A stretch of 64,000 nucleotides of DNA, taken from the NCBI RefSeq assembly GCF_023159225.1, contig NC_063161.1:7835795-7899794 (forward strand), written 5' to 3'. Origin of the DNA: Perognathus longimembris pacificus (Eukaryota > Chordata > Mammalia > Rodentia > Heteromyidae). The notes under the pieces were generated by a model. It made no database searches. It saw only the letters and a program-made list of their open reading frames with translations, and was not told the origin of the DNA. Shown here one piece after another: positions 30,191 through 41,250 of the stretch (position 1 is its first letter; each line of letters begins with the position of its first letter). Both the position numbers and the translations under genes were made by a program.

Positions 30191-30544
30191 GACAGAGGGG
30201 AGAGAGATTTGTTCTCAGGGCTGACTGCTCAGAGTGGGGGCTGGAGGCGGGGGGAGGGGGGGGCTGTTGCAAAGGGTTCGGTGTCCGCGTGTGGAGAGTG
30301 GGTAGGTTGGGGTGGCTCGGGGTGGTCCCCGGTGAGCCCCCCGATGAACGGTGGCTGCTCAAGGGTGGCAGAGAGTCTTTGGGGGAGACCGTCTGGGCTG
30401 TCAGATCAGCCCATTCCCCTCTGGGGTGCCCCAGCGGCAAGCCAGCCACAAGGACAAGCTCGGTGGCTAAAACCAAGATAGGAGGGGCTCAGCTCTGCCT
30501 CCCCCAGGGGCAGGACGGAGGGTTTTTATGGGATGGAGAAGTAG

Positions 30545-30690
30545 GGGTTGGACTTGGTGGCTCACGCCTGTAATCCCAGAGACTCTGAAAAGGGAGGCCG
30601 AGACGGGGAGGATTGTAGTTGGCGGCCAGTCGGAGCCAAAAGTTTCCAAGGCTCTCATAGCAACCACCAACAAGCCTGGTGTAGCCGTCT
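30545..30690 (+). mobile_element. Alu/B1-like SINE
   Basis: 'TTGGTGGCTCACGCCTGTAA' opens the element; degraded sequence that may be a second fragment follows to about 30880. Confidence 0.75.
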
Positions 30691-30880
30691 ACGTGTGTCA
30701 CCCCAGCTAGAGGGGAGGCCCAGGTAGGAGGATTGAGATGTAGGCAGACACCCTAGATCCCGTTCAAAAGATCAAGGAAGCACAAGGGCTGGAGGCTTGC
30801 CTTTCGTGGGAGCCTGCCAGCCAAGGAGGCGAGCAAGCTGAGCAATCTGGAGGCCCCTGAGTTCGACTTCTCGTGCCAGC

Positions 30881-33239
30881 AGAAGAAAAGGCCAATGCAG
30901 CACAGCGTGGCTTTGTGTGACTCAAAGGGCCAGCGTGTTTGCAGTCTCCCTGCCTTGGTGGAGGTGGTGGTTGTTGGTTGCTGTCTGGAGCTCCCTGTAC
31001 CCCGTGTTCCGGCACCCGCAGGTCCTCCCTCCTTTAGTGGCAGGGGCCGTGGGCTGCGTGTGGGTGGGTTCCTCTCGGTGCCCCTCAGGAGAGAGGAGGC
31101 TGCGCGTGGCACCGCGTGGCACTCCGGGGTGTGGCGGTGTGGGGGCTGACGCGGGCCTGGCACGGCTCTGCCTCCCCCAGGAGGGCAAGGCTGTCTGCAC
31201 ACTTGGCAGCCGAGCTCGGATGTGGTGTCTGTCACTCCTTGCTGCGTCACCGAGCTGTCCCCAGAGGCGGAGAGGAACGGCGGGGCCCCGGAGCCAGCCT
31301 CCCACCTTGGATTGGCACCGTCCTGGGTATGGGGGGGGGGTGAGGGTTGCGAGGGAGGGCGGCGTCTGAGTGCCACCGCCGCTGCCCAGCCCCGTTGGCT
31401 CGAGTCGGCCGTGCGCTTTGGACGGCACTGAGCTTTGGGGCCTCATTTCTAGGAGCGAGGTGCACGCATGCGGCCGGCCGGCAGTGGTCTGGGTGTGAAG
31501 CCTGGCCCTCCCGCGGCAGCACCCAGAGGCGGGGCTCCGTGGAAGGTGATTGGACCACCCACGAGAGCTCTGAGCCCCATTGGTGGATTAATGCGCCCGT
31601 GAAGTCCCAGTGTCATCGCGGTATGGGAGTGATGGAAACTTTCAGAGGAAGGAAGAAGGCCGTGGGGGGGGAGAGGGGGGCGTGCCTTGGAAGGCTGTGC
31701 TGTGCCCCCTCCCCGCCCCTCCTTCTTCTCTCTCCCTCCTCCCCCCCCTTCCCCCCTGCTTCCTGGCCTCTTCCATCGCACACACCCGCTGCCATGCTGC
31801 CATTTTCTTCTACTCTGTCCACACCAAAGCAGAGGGTCCAGCTTGGAGACAAGAGCGAGCCTTTAAACCACGCTTCTGGGGTGTCTGTCACAGCCACCAT
31901 GAAGCTAACACGCGCACACACACACACACACACACACGCAGGCACACGCACACACACGGCTGTCACGCAGGTTAGACGCCCAGATCACATCCTAACTGCC
32001 GCTGACAGCTGCCTGTAGAGATGTCTGCCCCGTGGCCTGATCTGACTGGACTTGTCCCAGCTTCTCTCAGCACCCCAGGGGGACGGAGGCCCCCACGTCC
32101 CCATCCCCGGCCCGCCCGGTGCTGGTGTGAGCCCGCACTGAGTTGTTCTCGAGGGTTCTGGAACGTGCACCGCCCCGCCCCCCCCCCCAGCCACACGGCC
32201 CTGTGCGTGGCGGGTCGCACTGCCAGCCCGCCTCCGGAGGGCCCTTTCCACGTGTGCGTCGTAGCTCACACGCGTCCTCAGCTCTCCCGACGAGGGTCCC
32301 CCCTTTTCTCGCCGGCTACGTCAGGAAAGCAGGCCCCCCCCCCATCCTTGGGATGAAAGGAAAGGAGAAACCTCCTTAGCGAGCCAGCCGCTGCTTCCTC
32401 CTCCAGCTCCTTGGCTCGACGAGGTCATGTGACCACCCCCATGGCAAGGGATGCTGGGAAATCAGGTGGCCACCCCCGCTGCAAGGGATGCTGGGAAATC
32501 AGAGACCAGATTCTCACCCTGGGCTTAGAGCAAGGCACAGCCACCACCCCCGCCCCCCCCCCCCATGCAGCCAGGGTTCAGTTGTGAAACAGAGGGGGTT
32601 GGCACCTGTCCGGGGGCCAAACTCTGGGGGGGCGGCTAGCTCTCTAGAGGTTTGGGGGGCTCTGTAAGAGGAGGTATCTGCTAACATGAATGGAGGGAGG
32701 AGGACTGGGCAACTTTGGTCTTGAACCCTTCCCTGCTGGGTGCTGCTGGGTACAAGATGGAGTGAGAGCTTGACCTGGGTGCCCGGGTTTGTGCCACTGG
32801 GCTCTTCTACCCCGCCGGCTGGGGGAGGGGCCGTCTGTATTGTTTGTCTCTCTTGCGCTACATCATGGGCTCTGTCCCGGAGACCTACCTTTCTTTGGTT
32901 TTGGTGTAGAGGCCCCGCATGGTTTCCTGGAGCGATGCCTGGGGGGGAGGGGGGGGTTGGGTGGGGTGGGTGGTGGGGGGGTGGGGGGAAAGGCAGGAAG
33001 ATTCCCCAGGTGCCTGGGCAGCTGACATGGCCGCCCCGGCCGGCACTCAGGTCTTAGATGACTCCGTGTTCACTTCACTGAGCGCCTTCCTACGTTTACA
33101 TTTTTTTTTTCTTTTTTCCTTTGGGGCCAAGTCATACGTTCCTTAATCAGCACATTCCACAGGCAGGTAAGAATCTTCTTTCACTATTTATGGTTCTGAC
33201 CCAGTACTCCGAATTACAGAATATTTTGTGGTTCCTGTC
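30881..33239. other. Intergenic DNA, nothing gene-like recognised
   Basis: Contains a CA tract at 31913-31960, G/C runs, and 'GCAAGGGATGCTGGGAAATC' repeated at about 32445 and 32485 (two tandem copies of roughly 42 bp). No exon that I can support. Confidence 0.45.
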
Positions 33240-33345
33240 TTTGAGGCAGAGTCTCCCTGTGTAGCCTAGGCTGGCCTAGAACGTGGACTTGCTCAGCCTC
33301 CCGAGGGCTGGGATTCCGTGTGCCAGCGTGCTCGGTCTTCATCAT
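33240..33345 (-). mobile_element. B1-like SINE
   Basis: Reversed: 'GAGTCTCCCTGTGTAGCCTA' and 'CTCAGCCTCCCGAGGGCTGG'. Confidence 0.8.
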
Positions 33346-33377
33346 TTTTTTTTTGGGGGGGGGGTTAATATTTTCAT

Positions 33378-33560
33378 TCCGGCCTGCACAGTGGCTCGCA
33401 CCTATAATCCTCACTACCCTGGAGGGTGAGATCTGTGGATCTTGGTTCAAAGCCAGCCTGGGCAATCTTATGGCCAATAAACTACCCAAAAAGCTGGAAG
33501 TGGAGCTGAGGCCCTAGTGATGGAGTGCTAGCGTTGATCAACAGCAACAACAAAAGATTT
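33378..33560 (+). mobile_element. Composite SINE
   Basis: 'CAGTGGCTCGCACCTATAAT' and 'GTGGAGCTGAGGCCCTAGTG', in the opposite orientation to the B1 next to it. Confidence 0.8.
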
Positions 33561-34104
33561 TTATCCACTGATGAGACCCGCTGCTCAGCCGCGTCAGTCC
33601 CCTTTCGTGTGCTGGGCTAACACGGAACAGCAAACACACACAGGGGCTCGTGGTCTGCCGCCTGCGGGTCCGGATGTCCCTGTACCCCGTTAGAGAGGCG
33701 TCTATGCCTCTCCCCGACCTCGGGGCTGGACCAGTGACCTGCTGGATGTTGGGTGCAGGTGATGCTCGTAGTGTTCAGAACCACGTGGTTCTGCCTGTCC
33801 CGGGGTGGCTTGTCCAGGGCACGCTCCACCATGGGAAGTGCCCGGCTCTCCTCGTCTGCCATCCCAGAAGTGCCAGGACCCTGCCCATCAGCAGTGAGCA
33901 TCGTGTGCCAGCCGTGTGGTCGAGCCCCGGTGGGGTGTGTGTGTCCCTGACCAGCCCAGCCCAGTGGAGCCGTCAGATGGTGGTTGACACCTGGGCCCCC
34001 CAGTGAGGACGACCCAGCGGAGCCCTTCCGGAATCCCCAGAAACTCAACATGCCGCGCAGAAGAACATGGTTGTTTTTCTATCCGGCACTGTAAACATTT
34101 AATG

Positions 34105-34235
34105 ATCAGGTTAGATGCCTGTCATCTCGGCTTCTGGGGAGGTGGGGAGGATCATGGTTCAAGGCCAGCTCAGGTGAAAAGGTGAGACTCCAGCTCAACA
34201 AACAAGCTAGGCTCGGTGATTCCATCTCTGTAGGA
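34105..34235 (+). mobile_element. Partial Alu/B1-like SINE
   Basis: 'GATGCCTGTCATCTCGGCTT' and 'GGATCATGGTTCAAGGCCAG'. Confidence 0.6.
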
Positions 34236-34384
34236 GGCCAGTCGGGTGGAGGCCTGTCGGGTGGAGGCCTGCCCGGGAAAAACCTGAAGACAGCAGGGGA
34301 AAACAAAGTTAGTAGACCAGGATGGTGAGGTGAAGTTGGTCCTCTGGGGGGGTCATGGGGGAGACACCCACGCCTCCTCCAGGA

Positions 34385-34665
34385 AAGGAGCGATTCCAAA
34401 ACCCTCCCTGTGAATCTGCATTCCAGATTCCCAAGCCGTTCAGTGAAGGAGATTCTCATAAGCTGTTCCCTTCCATCTACTACCTTCAAACTGCTGGAGA
34501 CGCGAGGCTGGAGCGTTCTGGGGGCCCCCCTGACCCCTGGGCCCCCAGCACCGGGGAGTCTCCGTGCTCATGGGCCTCCTGGTAAAGATATTAGAGCCAT
34601 CATTAAAGCGCAGGCCCTGGAGTGGTGGCTTGAGCGCATCTGGCATGAGCTGGCGCCCGGGGCAA
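34385..34665. other. Unique AT-richer block, possible conserved element
   Basis: Unique text with 'GCATTCCAGATTCCCAAGCC', 'TAAAGATATTAGAGCCATC' and 'ATTAAAGCGCAGGCCCTGG'. No repeat identified. Weak candidate only. Confidence 0.25.
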
Positions 34666-35629
34666 GGCAGGGAGAAGGGGCTGAGAGCTGAGCGCCCGCT
34701 GGGGCAGGCGGCCAAGGGGCTGTGAACACACGGTCCCCGGCCCCAGCCCCCAGGGAGGGGGCCCCCTGTCCGGGGCCTCCTGTGGGTGCTGGCAGCCACG
34801 AGGCACCCGTGTAGAGATTACAAAGCACAACGCAAGCCGGCTCTGTCCAGCTGCGTGGTCTGGGGGTACAGAACTTGCGGCCTGTTCCTTCCGGGCACCC
34901 CTCTTCACCTCCTCCAGCGTGAAAGGCGGCCTCCGTCCACTGCTCCAGCCCCGGCCCTAGGGGACCCCCCCCCACCCCGCTTTCCTTTCTCCCAGGGGCC
35001 TTTCCGCCAAGAGCCAGAGGCTAGGCAGGCCTGTGAGAAGCGTCAGCTTCCCCCCCCCCCCCCCGCTTGCCTTCCTGGCTGAGGAGAGGAGCCCGGGGCC
35101 CAGGTTTAGGGGACGGTTGAAAGGGAGAACTGGCAGGAGTTGCTGGTGAGAGGGATCTGGGTTCAGGGGCCCGGGGAACTTGCTGACAGTCGCACAACCC
35201 CCCCTTCCCCCGCCTTTTCCCCGAAGCAATCACCCACCCATCCAACACAGACCTCTGCCACCTGGTTCTGGAGCAAGGCGGCCTGTGGAAAGCCAGGTGC
35301 CAGGAAATAAGACACAGCTGGGCCGGGAATGCAACTGGCGCTGTGCACCCCAGGCCGAGACGCCGGGAGTCCTACATTAGGTCCAGCCACCGGCTCCTGT
35401 GAAAGAATGGGGCTCATCTGAAACAGGGTGGGAGGATGGAAGCCTGGGCCAGCCATTACTTCTCCCTTCCTGTGTGATCTTGGAGGAATGACCGAACCCT
35501 CTCCAAGCCTCAGGAGTGAAAGGGGGAAGAGCCGTCAGTCCCGCAGAAGGTTGTCATGATCCACACGACTTGAACTCAGGGGAGGCACTTGGCGTGGAGC
35601 CCGAAAGGTAGTCTGCGCCCCCATTAATG

Positions 35630-35631
<2 letters not shown>

Positions 35632-35681
<50 letters not shown>
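35632..35681 (+). repeat. (AG)25 microsatellite
   Basis: A perfect run of about 50 bp. Confidence 0.95.
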
Positions 35682-35683
<2 letters not shown>

Positions 35684-35984
35684 AAACAGCCAGTCAGCAG
35701 CTTGCCTGCCCCTCAGAGCCGGCAGCGGGTCAGTGGTGGGCGGCCAGCCTGGCCACGAGGCCGGTGACCTCCGGCTCCCAGGGGCCTCTTGCTGCCTCGG
35801 CTCCACCCGCACCCGCCCTGCCCCCGCAGAGCCAGATGGATGGTTTAATAAGGCCTGGCTGACCTGGGGTCACCCAGCCGCTGAGGCCACGGGCCGAGAC
35901 GCCCCTGCTGCGTGTCCTCCACCCGCCAGCAGCGGGCCCGAGACGCCATCACGGCTCCTGAGGGGCTATGGAGGATCTGGTGAG

Positions 35985-36212
35985 CCGGGCGCCGCGGCTC
36001 AAGCCTGTAAAATGCTATAGCTATTCAGGAGGCTGCCATCTAAGGATGGAGGTTCAAAGCCAGCCCGGGGCAGGAAAGTCTGTGAGACGCTTAAGCTCCA
36101 TGGGCCAGCAGGAAGCTGAAAGCGGAGCTGTGGCTCAAGTGGTAGAAGGCCAACCTCGAGTAAGAGACGCTTAGGAACAGCATCCTGGCCCCGAGTTCAA
36201 GCCCTAGTACTG
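35985..36212 (+). mobile_element. Full composite SINE
   Basis: 'GCGCCGCGGCTCAAGCCTGT', 'GGAGCTGTGGCTCAAGTGGT', followed by a (CACG)/(CA) tail at 36214-36256. Confidence 0.9.
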
Positions 36213-36256
36213 GCACACGCACGCACACACGCACACACACGCACGCACATGCACGC

Positions 36257-37265
36257 ATGCCTACCCCCAACCCCCCCAAAAAAATACCACCTCAGAATGA
36301 ATTCCAACACAAACATTTTGCTTTTTTGGTTTAGATCCCAAACAGGAGTATGATGCATTATACACACTCTGGTGTGTGTGTGTGTGTGTGTGCTTTAAAA
36401 GAATCACTTAACCTAATTTTCCTTTCATGAACTCAGAGTGGCAGGCAGACCAAGTGTAAGAGCTTCCACCCAAGTGTGACAGGCCTGACTTGCTACAGAA
36501 CCCAGACAGTGCGCGAGGAAGTCTTTGGAGTCCCTGTGTTCCTCCTTCTCACCCCTCTCTTCTCCAAGCCCCACAGAAGGAAAGTTCTGGAAAAATGCAC
36601 TTGTGGTGATGGGCAGGCTGGTGGGGGGGGGGGGTCACGGCATGAGTGCCACGCTGGCCATCTTGGGAACAGGGGGCGCTTGTGGGGGTGGCCAGGGCGC
36701 TTCTGTGGGGGGGGGCATCCCACAGAAGACCCCCTGGGGCTAACACAGGGGGCCCGGCAGTGGGCAGTGCTCTTCTGCGCCATGGAAATTTCTGGAATGG
36801 TTGTGAGCAGCTGTCTTTCCCACTCCACCTGAGGTCAGTCAGGCTTCATGGAGTCATTCTGACCGTAGACTGGAAGTAGAAGGGGGGTGGGGGGTGGGGG
36901 GTGGATCTGAGAGGCGCAGGAGGAAAAGCACAGTGGCCTGGCCAGGGCCCGCCTGCAAAGGGCCTTAGGTGGCATGCTAGGCGGTTTGGACTTCACTTCC
37001 TAGCAGAGAGGACGTTTGCACGTGCCGGAAGCCCCAGTCCAAGCCCGAGGCAGACATCACTAATCGATCAAGGCACATTCTGCGGAGCCAGCACCCAGGC
37101 AGCTGCACACTGCACTCAGCGCCAGCTAGTGAGCGCCACCAGACAGCTTGCCAATGGGAGAGGACAGGGGGTCAGTACAGATGACCACCAGGCGACAGGT
37201 GGTCAGACTGGTCCAACATGCGGACTCTGGTGGACCTGCTGCTGCCCCCTCTATGGGGGGTCCTG
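36257..37265. other. Intergenic DNA
   Basis: GT tract at 36371-36392, G-runs at 36625 and 36705, no gene seen. Confidence 0.45.
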
Positions 37266-37269
37266 GGTG

Positions 37270-37380
37270 TGTGCGTGTGTGGTAGAGCTTTGCTCAGGGC
37301 CTGGGCTCTGTCCCTGAACTTTTTTCCACTGAAGGCTAGTGCTCTACCACTTGAGCCATGGCTCCACTTCCAATATATTT
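37270..37380 (-). mobile_element. Geo-type SINE fragment
   Basis: Reversed: 'GCTAGTGCTCTACCACTTGA' and 'GCCATGGCTCCACTTCC'. Confidence 0.75.
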
Positions 37381-37403
37381 TTTTGTCTGTTTATCAATTT
37401 TTT

Positions 37404-37601
37404 TTTTTTGGCCAGTCCTGGGACTTGGACTCAGGGCCTGAGCACTGTCCCTGGCTTCTTTTTGCTCAAGGCTAGCACTCTGCCACTTGAGCCACAGCGC
37501 CACTTCTGGCCGTTTTCTGTATATGTGGTGCTGGGGAATTGAACCCAGGGCCTCATGTAAAGGAGGCAAGCACTCTTGCCACTAGGCCATATCCCCAGCC
37601 C
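37404..37601 (-). mobile_element. IDL-Geo-like dimeric SINE with target-site duplication
   Basis: Reversed full element from poly(T) to 'CATATCCCCAGCC'. CTGTTTATCAATTTTTT flanks it at 37387-37403 and 37602-37618. Confidence 0.92.
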
Positions 37602-37705
37602 CTGTTTATCAATTTTTTAATTTTATCAATCATGTTATTTTGTGTTAAATGTAACAGTTTTGACAAGATTTATCTAGATACCCAAAATTTCTCTATATGT
37701 TTTTT

Positions 37706-37908
37706 TTTTTTTTTTGGCCAGTCCTGGGGCTTGGACTCAGGGCCTGAGCACTGTCCCTGGCTTCTTTTTTGCTCAAGGCTAGCACTCTGCCACTTGAGCC
37801 ACAGCGCCGCTTCTGGCCATTTTCTGTATATGTGGTGCTGGGGAATCGAACCTAGGGCCTCGTGTATCCGAGGCAGGCACTCTTGCCGCTAGGCTATATC
37901 CCCAGCCC
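37706..37908 (-). mobile_element. IDL-Geo-like dimeric SINE with target-site duplication
   Basis: Nearly identical to the element about 300 bp to the left. TCTCTATATGTTTTTT flanks it at 37690-37705 and 37909-37924. Confidence 0.92.
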
Positions 37909-37920
37909 TCTCTATATGTT

Positions 37921-38786
37921 TTTTAAAAAATAATTTATTTATTAATTAAACAAATTTTTTGACAAGGTGTTGTGCAAAAGGGGTACAGTTACATAGTAGG
38001 GCAGTGTGTACATTTCTTGTGATATCTTGCACCCTGTTTTTCTTTCCCTTCCCTAGTCAGGTAGACATATATACAATACACAGTGTACCAAAAACATATA
38101 CAGTAGCCACGTGGCCTACGCCAAAGGAAATTCGCCTAGGGCTTTAAATGTAATGTCGACAATAGAGTTTGCTTATCCTTGTCTTATATGAACGTACATA
38201 CATAGCTTTTGAGCTATTGTGATCCACTGTGAGGTCTATTTTTGACCTTTTATGTGTTGAGTAGTTGTTTGGTTTTAGTTACATAGTGTAGGATCGCTGA
38301 CCCAAACCTGTGGGAAATACCATTTGACAAGAAGTTTTTGGTTTCGCAGACCTGGTCTCTACTGTCTCCCCCTCCCCCCACCTTAACAGTCAAATATCAA
38401 GGAGATCATGCCCCTTTGTTTTCTGTGTTCTAGGCTTGTCTCACTCAACATTATTTGTTCAAGTTCTGACCATTTCCCTGCGAATACCAATATTTCACCA
38501 TTTCTAATCGCTATGTATTGTGTATAGGTACCATATTTTTTGGATCCATTCATCTGTGGAGGGGCATCTGGGTTGTTTCCATATTTTGGCTATTGTGGAT
38601 TGTGCAGCGATAAACATGGAAGTGCAGATGTCTTTTTGATATCTTGGGACCTGTTGTTCAGGATAGATGTCTAGGAGTGGTATGGCTGGGTCATAGGGTA
38701 GGTCTATGTTGAGCTTTTTGAGGAACCTCCATACTGTTCTCCAAAGTGGTTGTACTAATTTGCACTCCCACCAACAATGGCATTTC
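37921..38786 (-). mobile_element. LINE-1 3'-end fragment (5' truncated)
   Basis: The minus strand shows the typical L1 ORF2 tail/3' UTR order, including text for 'GACCCAGCCATACCACTCC' and 'TGGGAGTGCAAATTAGTAC', and an A/T-rich end at 37921-37950. It is the only sizeable AT-rich LINE piece seen. The AT-rich 37619-37689 may belong to the same element, split by the SINE. No open reading frame survives. Confidence 0.8.
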
Positions 38787-38804
38787 CAAGATTTTGTTGG
38801 TCTA

Positions 38805-38925
38805 TTGGAGATAAAAGACTTGTGGACTTTCCTACCCAGGCTGGCTTTGAACCTTGGTCCTCAGATCTCAGCCTCCGGAGTTGCTAGAATGACATGCGTG
38901 AGCCACCAGCAGCAGGCTCAGACTC
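38805..38925 (-). mobile_element. Alu/B1-like part of a composite SINE
   Basis: Reversed: 'CCCAGGCTGGCTTTGAACCT' and 'CTCAGATCTCAGCCTCCGGA', abutting the L1 fragment. Confidence 0.75.
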
Positions 38926-40179
38926 TAGTGAAAAGAGGCGGCTGTGTTTCTGGGTCTTCCCTGCCCAACACGGTAGCCACAAGCCCCATGGGGCGTCTTA
39001 AATGTCAATCAATAGGAATAACCATGAAGAGTTCTGTTTTGCCTCTGCACCAGCCACAGCTGGAACCGGGCCACGGGGAAACACTTCTGCTAGGGCAGAA
39101 AGTTCTCTGGGGGATGGTGCTGCTCTAGGGAGAGCGAAGGGTCCACTGTGACCCTCAGCCCAACTCCATCTGCTGGGTGTGGCCGGGTGAAGACCCTGGC
39201 ACCCCTGCCAATTTGCATCTGCTTCACCAGCCAAAGGGGAACTCAAAATGAGATCTTCAGGGCACCCTGAAGCTAATCCAGCCAGACCTGGGGGGCGGGG
39301 TCCAGGGGAGAAGGGAGGCCCACTGGTGAGTGAGTGCCCACCTCTCTTTTCCCAAAGGGAGGTTCAGAGGCCCAGAGAGGGTTGTGCCTTGCAGTCGGGG
39401 ATGGGGTCACGGCTCTGCTCAGCTTCCCGCCCGGTGGGGGGGGTGGGGGTGAGAACTCCCTGCAGCTGGGCGCCAGGTCCGCCAGAGGGCGCAGGGCCGT
39501 GGTGTCTGCACCTCCAGGGGCTGGGCGCTGGGGAGGGCTCCCAGCCCCGGGTGGGGGGCGCACCGTGTCCAATACCACCTCTGCCTTCCAGCTGGGCTCG
39601 CCAGAGTTGAAGGATCGCCAGGTTTGTGGCTTGTTCGGGTCTGTAGCCAGGGGGGCCTTGAGGGTGGATAGGAGCGTGCTGGCAGCCCGAGGTGCAGGGG
39701 TGCGGGGCAGATGCGGCCCTCCACTGCCCTCCCAGCCCCATCCTGGGCTGACAAGAGAGAGGGCTTTCTTTCCACTCTATTAATAGCGGGCCCCGTGGAG
39801 CTCCCTGCAGACCCCGTCGATGCGCTAGGCCTCTGTGCCTTTGCACACGCTGTCCCTGGAGTCGTGGACACCCCGCTCCACCTTCTCCAGCTGGCCAGCT
39901 CCTATCCATCCGTCCAGGCCCGGATGAGACGCCTCCGCTGGCATGTCTGCAGCCCCCGGGCTCCCCTGCGGAGCTGGTGCCCCCCCCCCCCACAGTCCCC
40001 CCGACAGGCAGGTGCTGGCCAGCGGGGCTCCTCAGAAGTGACTGTGAAGCGCAGGGGCTGCTCGCCACGGGGCTTAGAGGCCTGGGGGTCGGATGAGGCT
40101 CCGACACGAGCCCAGACCCCTCCCCTTGGGGGACGCGTGCCCAAGCGTGGGGAGGTGGGCGTGCGGGCCCGGGGCTGGG
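38926..40179. other. Intergenic DNA before the CpG island
   Basis: No gene or repeat recognised apart from a CTCF-like motif at 39479; GC content climbs towards the island. Confidence 0.45.
39479..39494 (+). promoter_or_regulatory. CTCF-like motif
   Basis: CCGCCAGAGGGCGCAG on the plus strand, about 0.7 kb before the CpG island. Confidence 0.4.
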
Positions 40180-41250
40180 ACGCCTCTGGGTGCGCGGGGA
40201 GGAGGCAGCGGAGAGCGGCAGCAGCCCGGAGCTCCGCACGCCGCCGGGCGCCGGGGCCTCCATCGTCAGCCCGTCCGGTAAACCAGGAGCGAGGCCGGGT
40301 CGGGCAGACGGGACGGACGGGGTGACCGGGATAGGGGATGCAGACGAGGGCGGGTGGGGGGGGGGGGTGACCCGAGCAGGTGCTGGGGGTCGTGCGCGCC
40401 CCTCGCCGGCTGCAAGCTGGGCGCGGGCTGTCGAATGCGCCGCGGCACGGGGACGGCGGCGGTCGGAGGGGGGCGGGCCGGCGACCCCCCGCGGGGCCGG
40501 GGACGGAGGGGGCTGGGCGGGGAGCGGGCGCCGGGCAGGGCCGGGACGGGGGCCGGCGACCCCCCGCGGGGCCCGGGCCGGGCAGGGGCGGGGCGGGGCG
40601 GGGCGGGGCTGGGAGGTCCGGGCGGGCGCGCGCCGGGCGGGTGCGCGGGGCTCGGCGGCCGCGGTGCCGCCTCCCCCGCCGCAGCCCGCGGAGGAGCCGC
40701 GCGTCGGGAGCGGCGCCCGGGCGCGCGCGTGTCGGAGGCCGAGCGGCGGCGCCGGCGGAGGGCGGGGCGGGCGGCGGGGCCGCGGGCGGACGGCGGACCA
40801 CGGCGGCCCCTGACGCAGGGCGCCCGGCCCCTCCCGCGCGGCGGGGGCGGCGGCGGCGGCGGCGTCTGCGCGCGCCCGCGCCTCCCGGACACCGGGCCCC
40901 GCCGCGGACCTGGACTCGCGCGGCGCCCGCGCCCCCCCGCCCGCCCGCAGGCCCGGCCCCGGCCCGAGGTGAGTGAATCGTGCGGGTCGGGTCGGTCGCC
41001 GCCGGCGGGCGCGGGGCCGGGAGGGGCTCCGGAGGGGAGGGCGGCGGCGCGGGGACCCCCCGCTGCTCGGGGTGTGGGGGGGGGGCTCTCCGCGGCCCGG
41101 GGCGCCCTGCGCAGGGCGGGCGCGGCGGGCTCCGGGGTGGCGCAGAGGCGCGAGGCGGGCGGTGCGGGCCGGCGCGGCGCTGCCCCTCATCGCTGCCGGG
41201 CGGCAGCCCTGCCCCCCTTCCCGGGGCTCTGCGGGGTCAAGGAATCGGCT
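40180..41250 (+). promoter_or_regulatory. CpG island, probable ELFN2 promoter and non-coding first exon
   Basis: Extremely CpG-rich, with a run of GC boxes at 40584-40610 (GGGGCGGGGCGGGGCGGGGC) and GGC-triplet runs near 40850. A near-perfect donor, CGAG|GTGAGT, at 40968/40969 suggests that a first exon ends there on the + strand. No initiator ATG with a recognisable protein follows, so the exon would be non-coding. In human 22q13.1 the next same-strand gene after MFNG is ELFN2, whose coding sequence is in a single late exon, so I assign it by synteny only. Confidence 0.5.
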
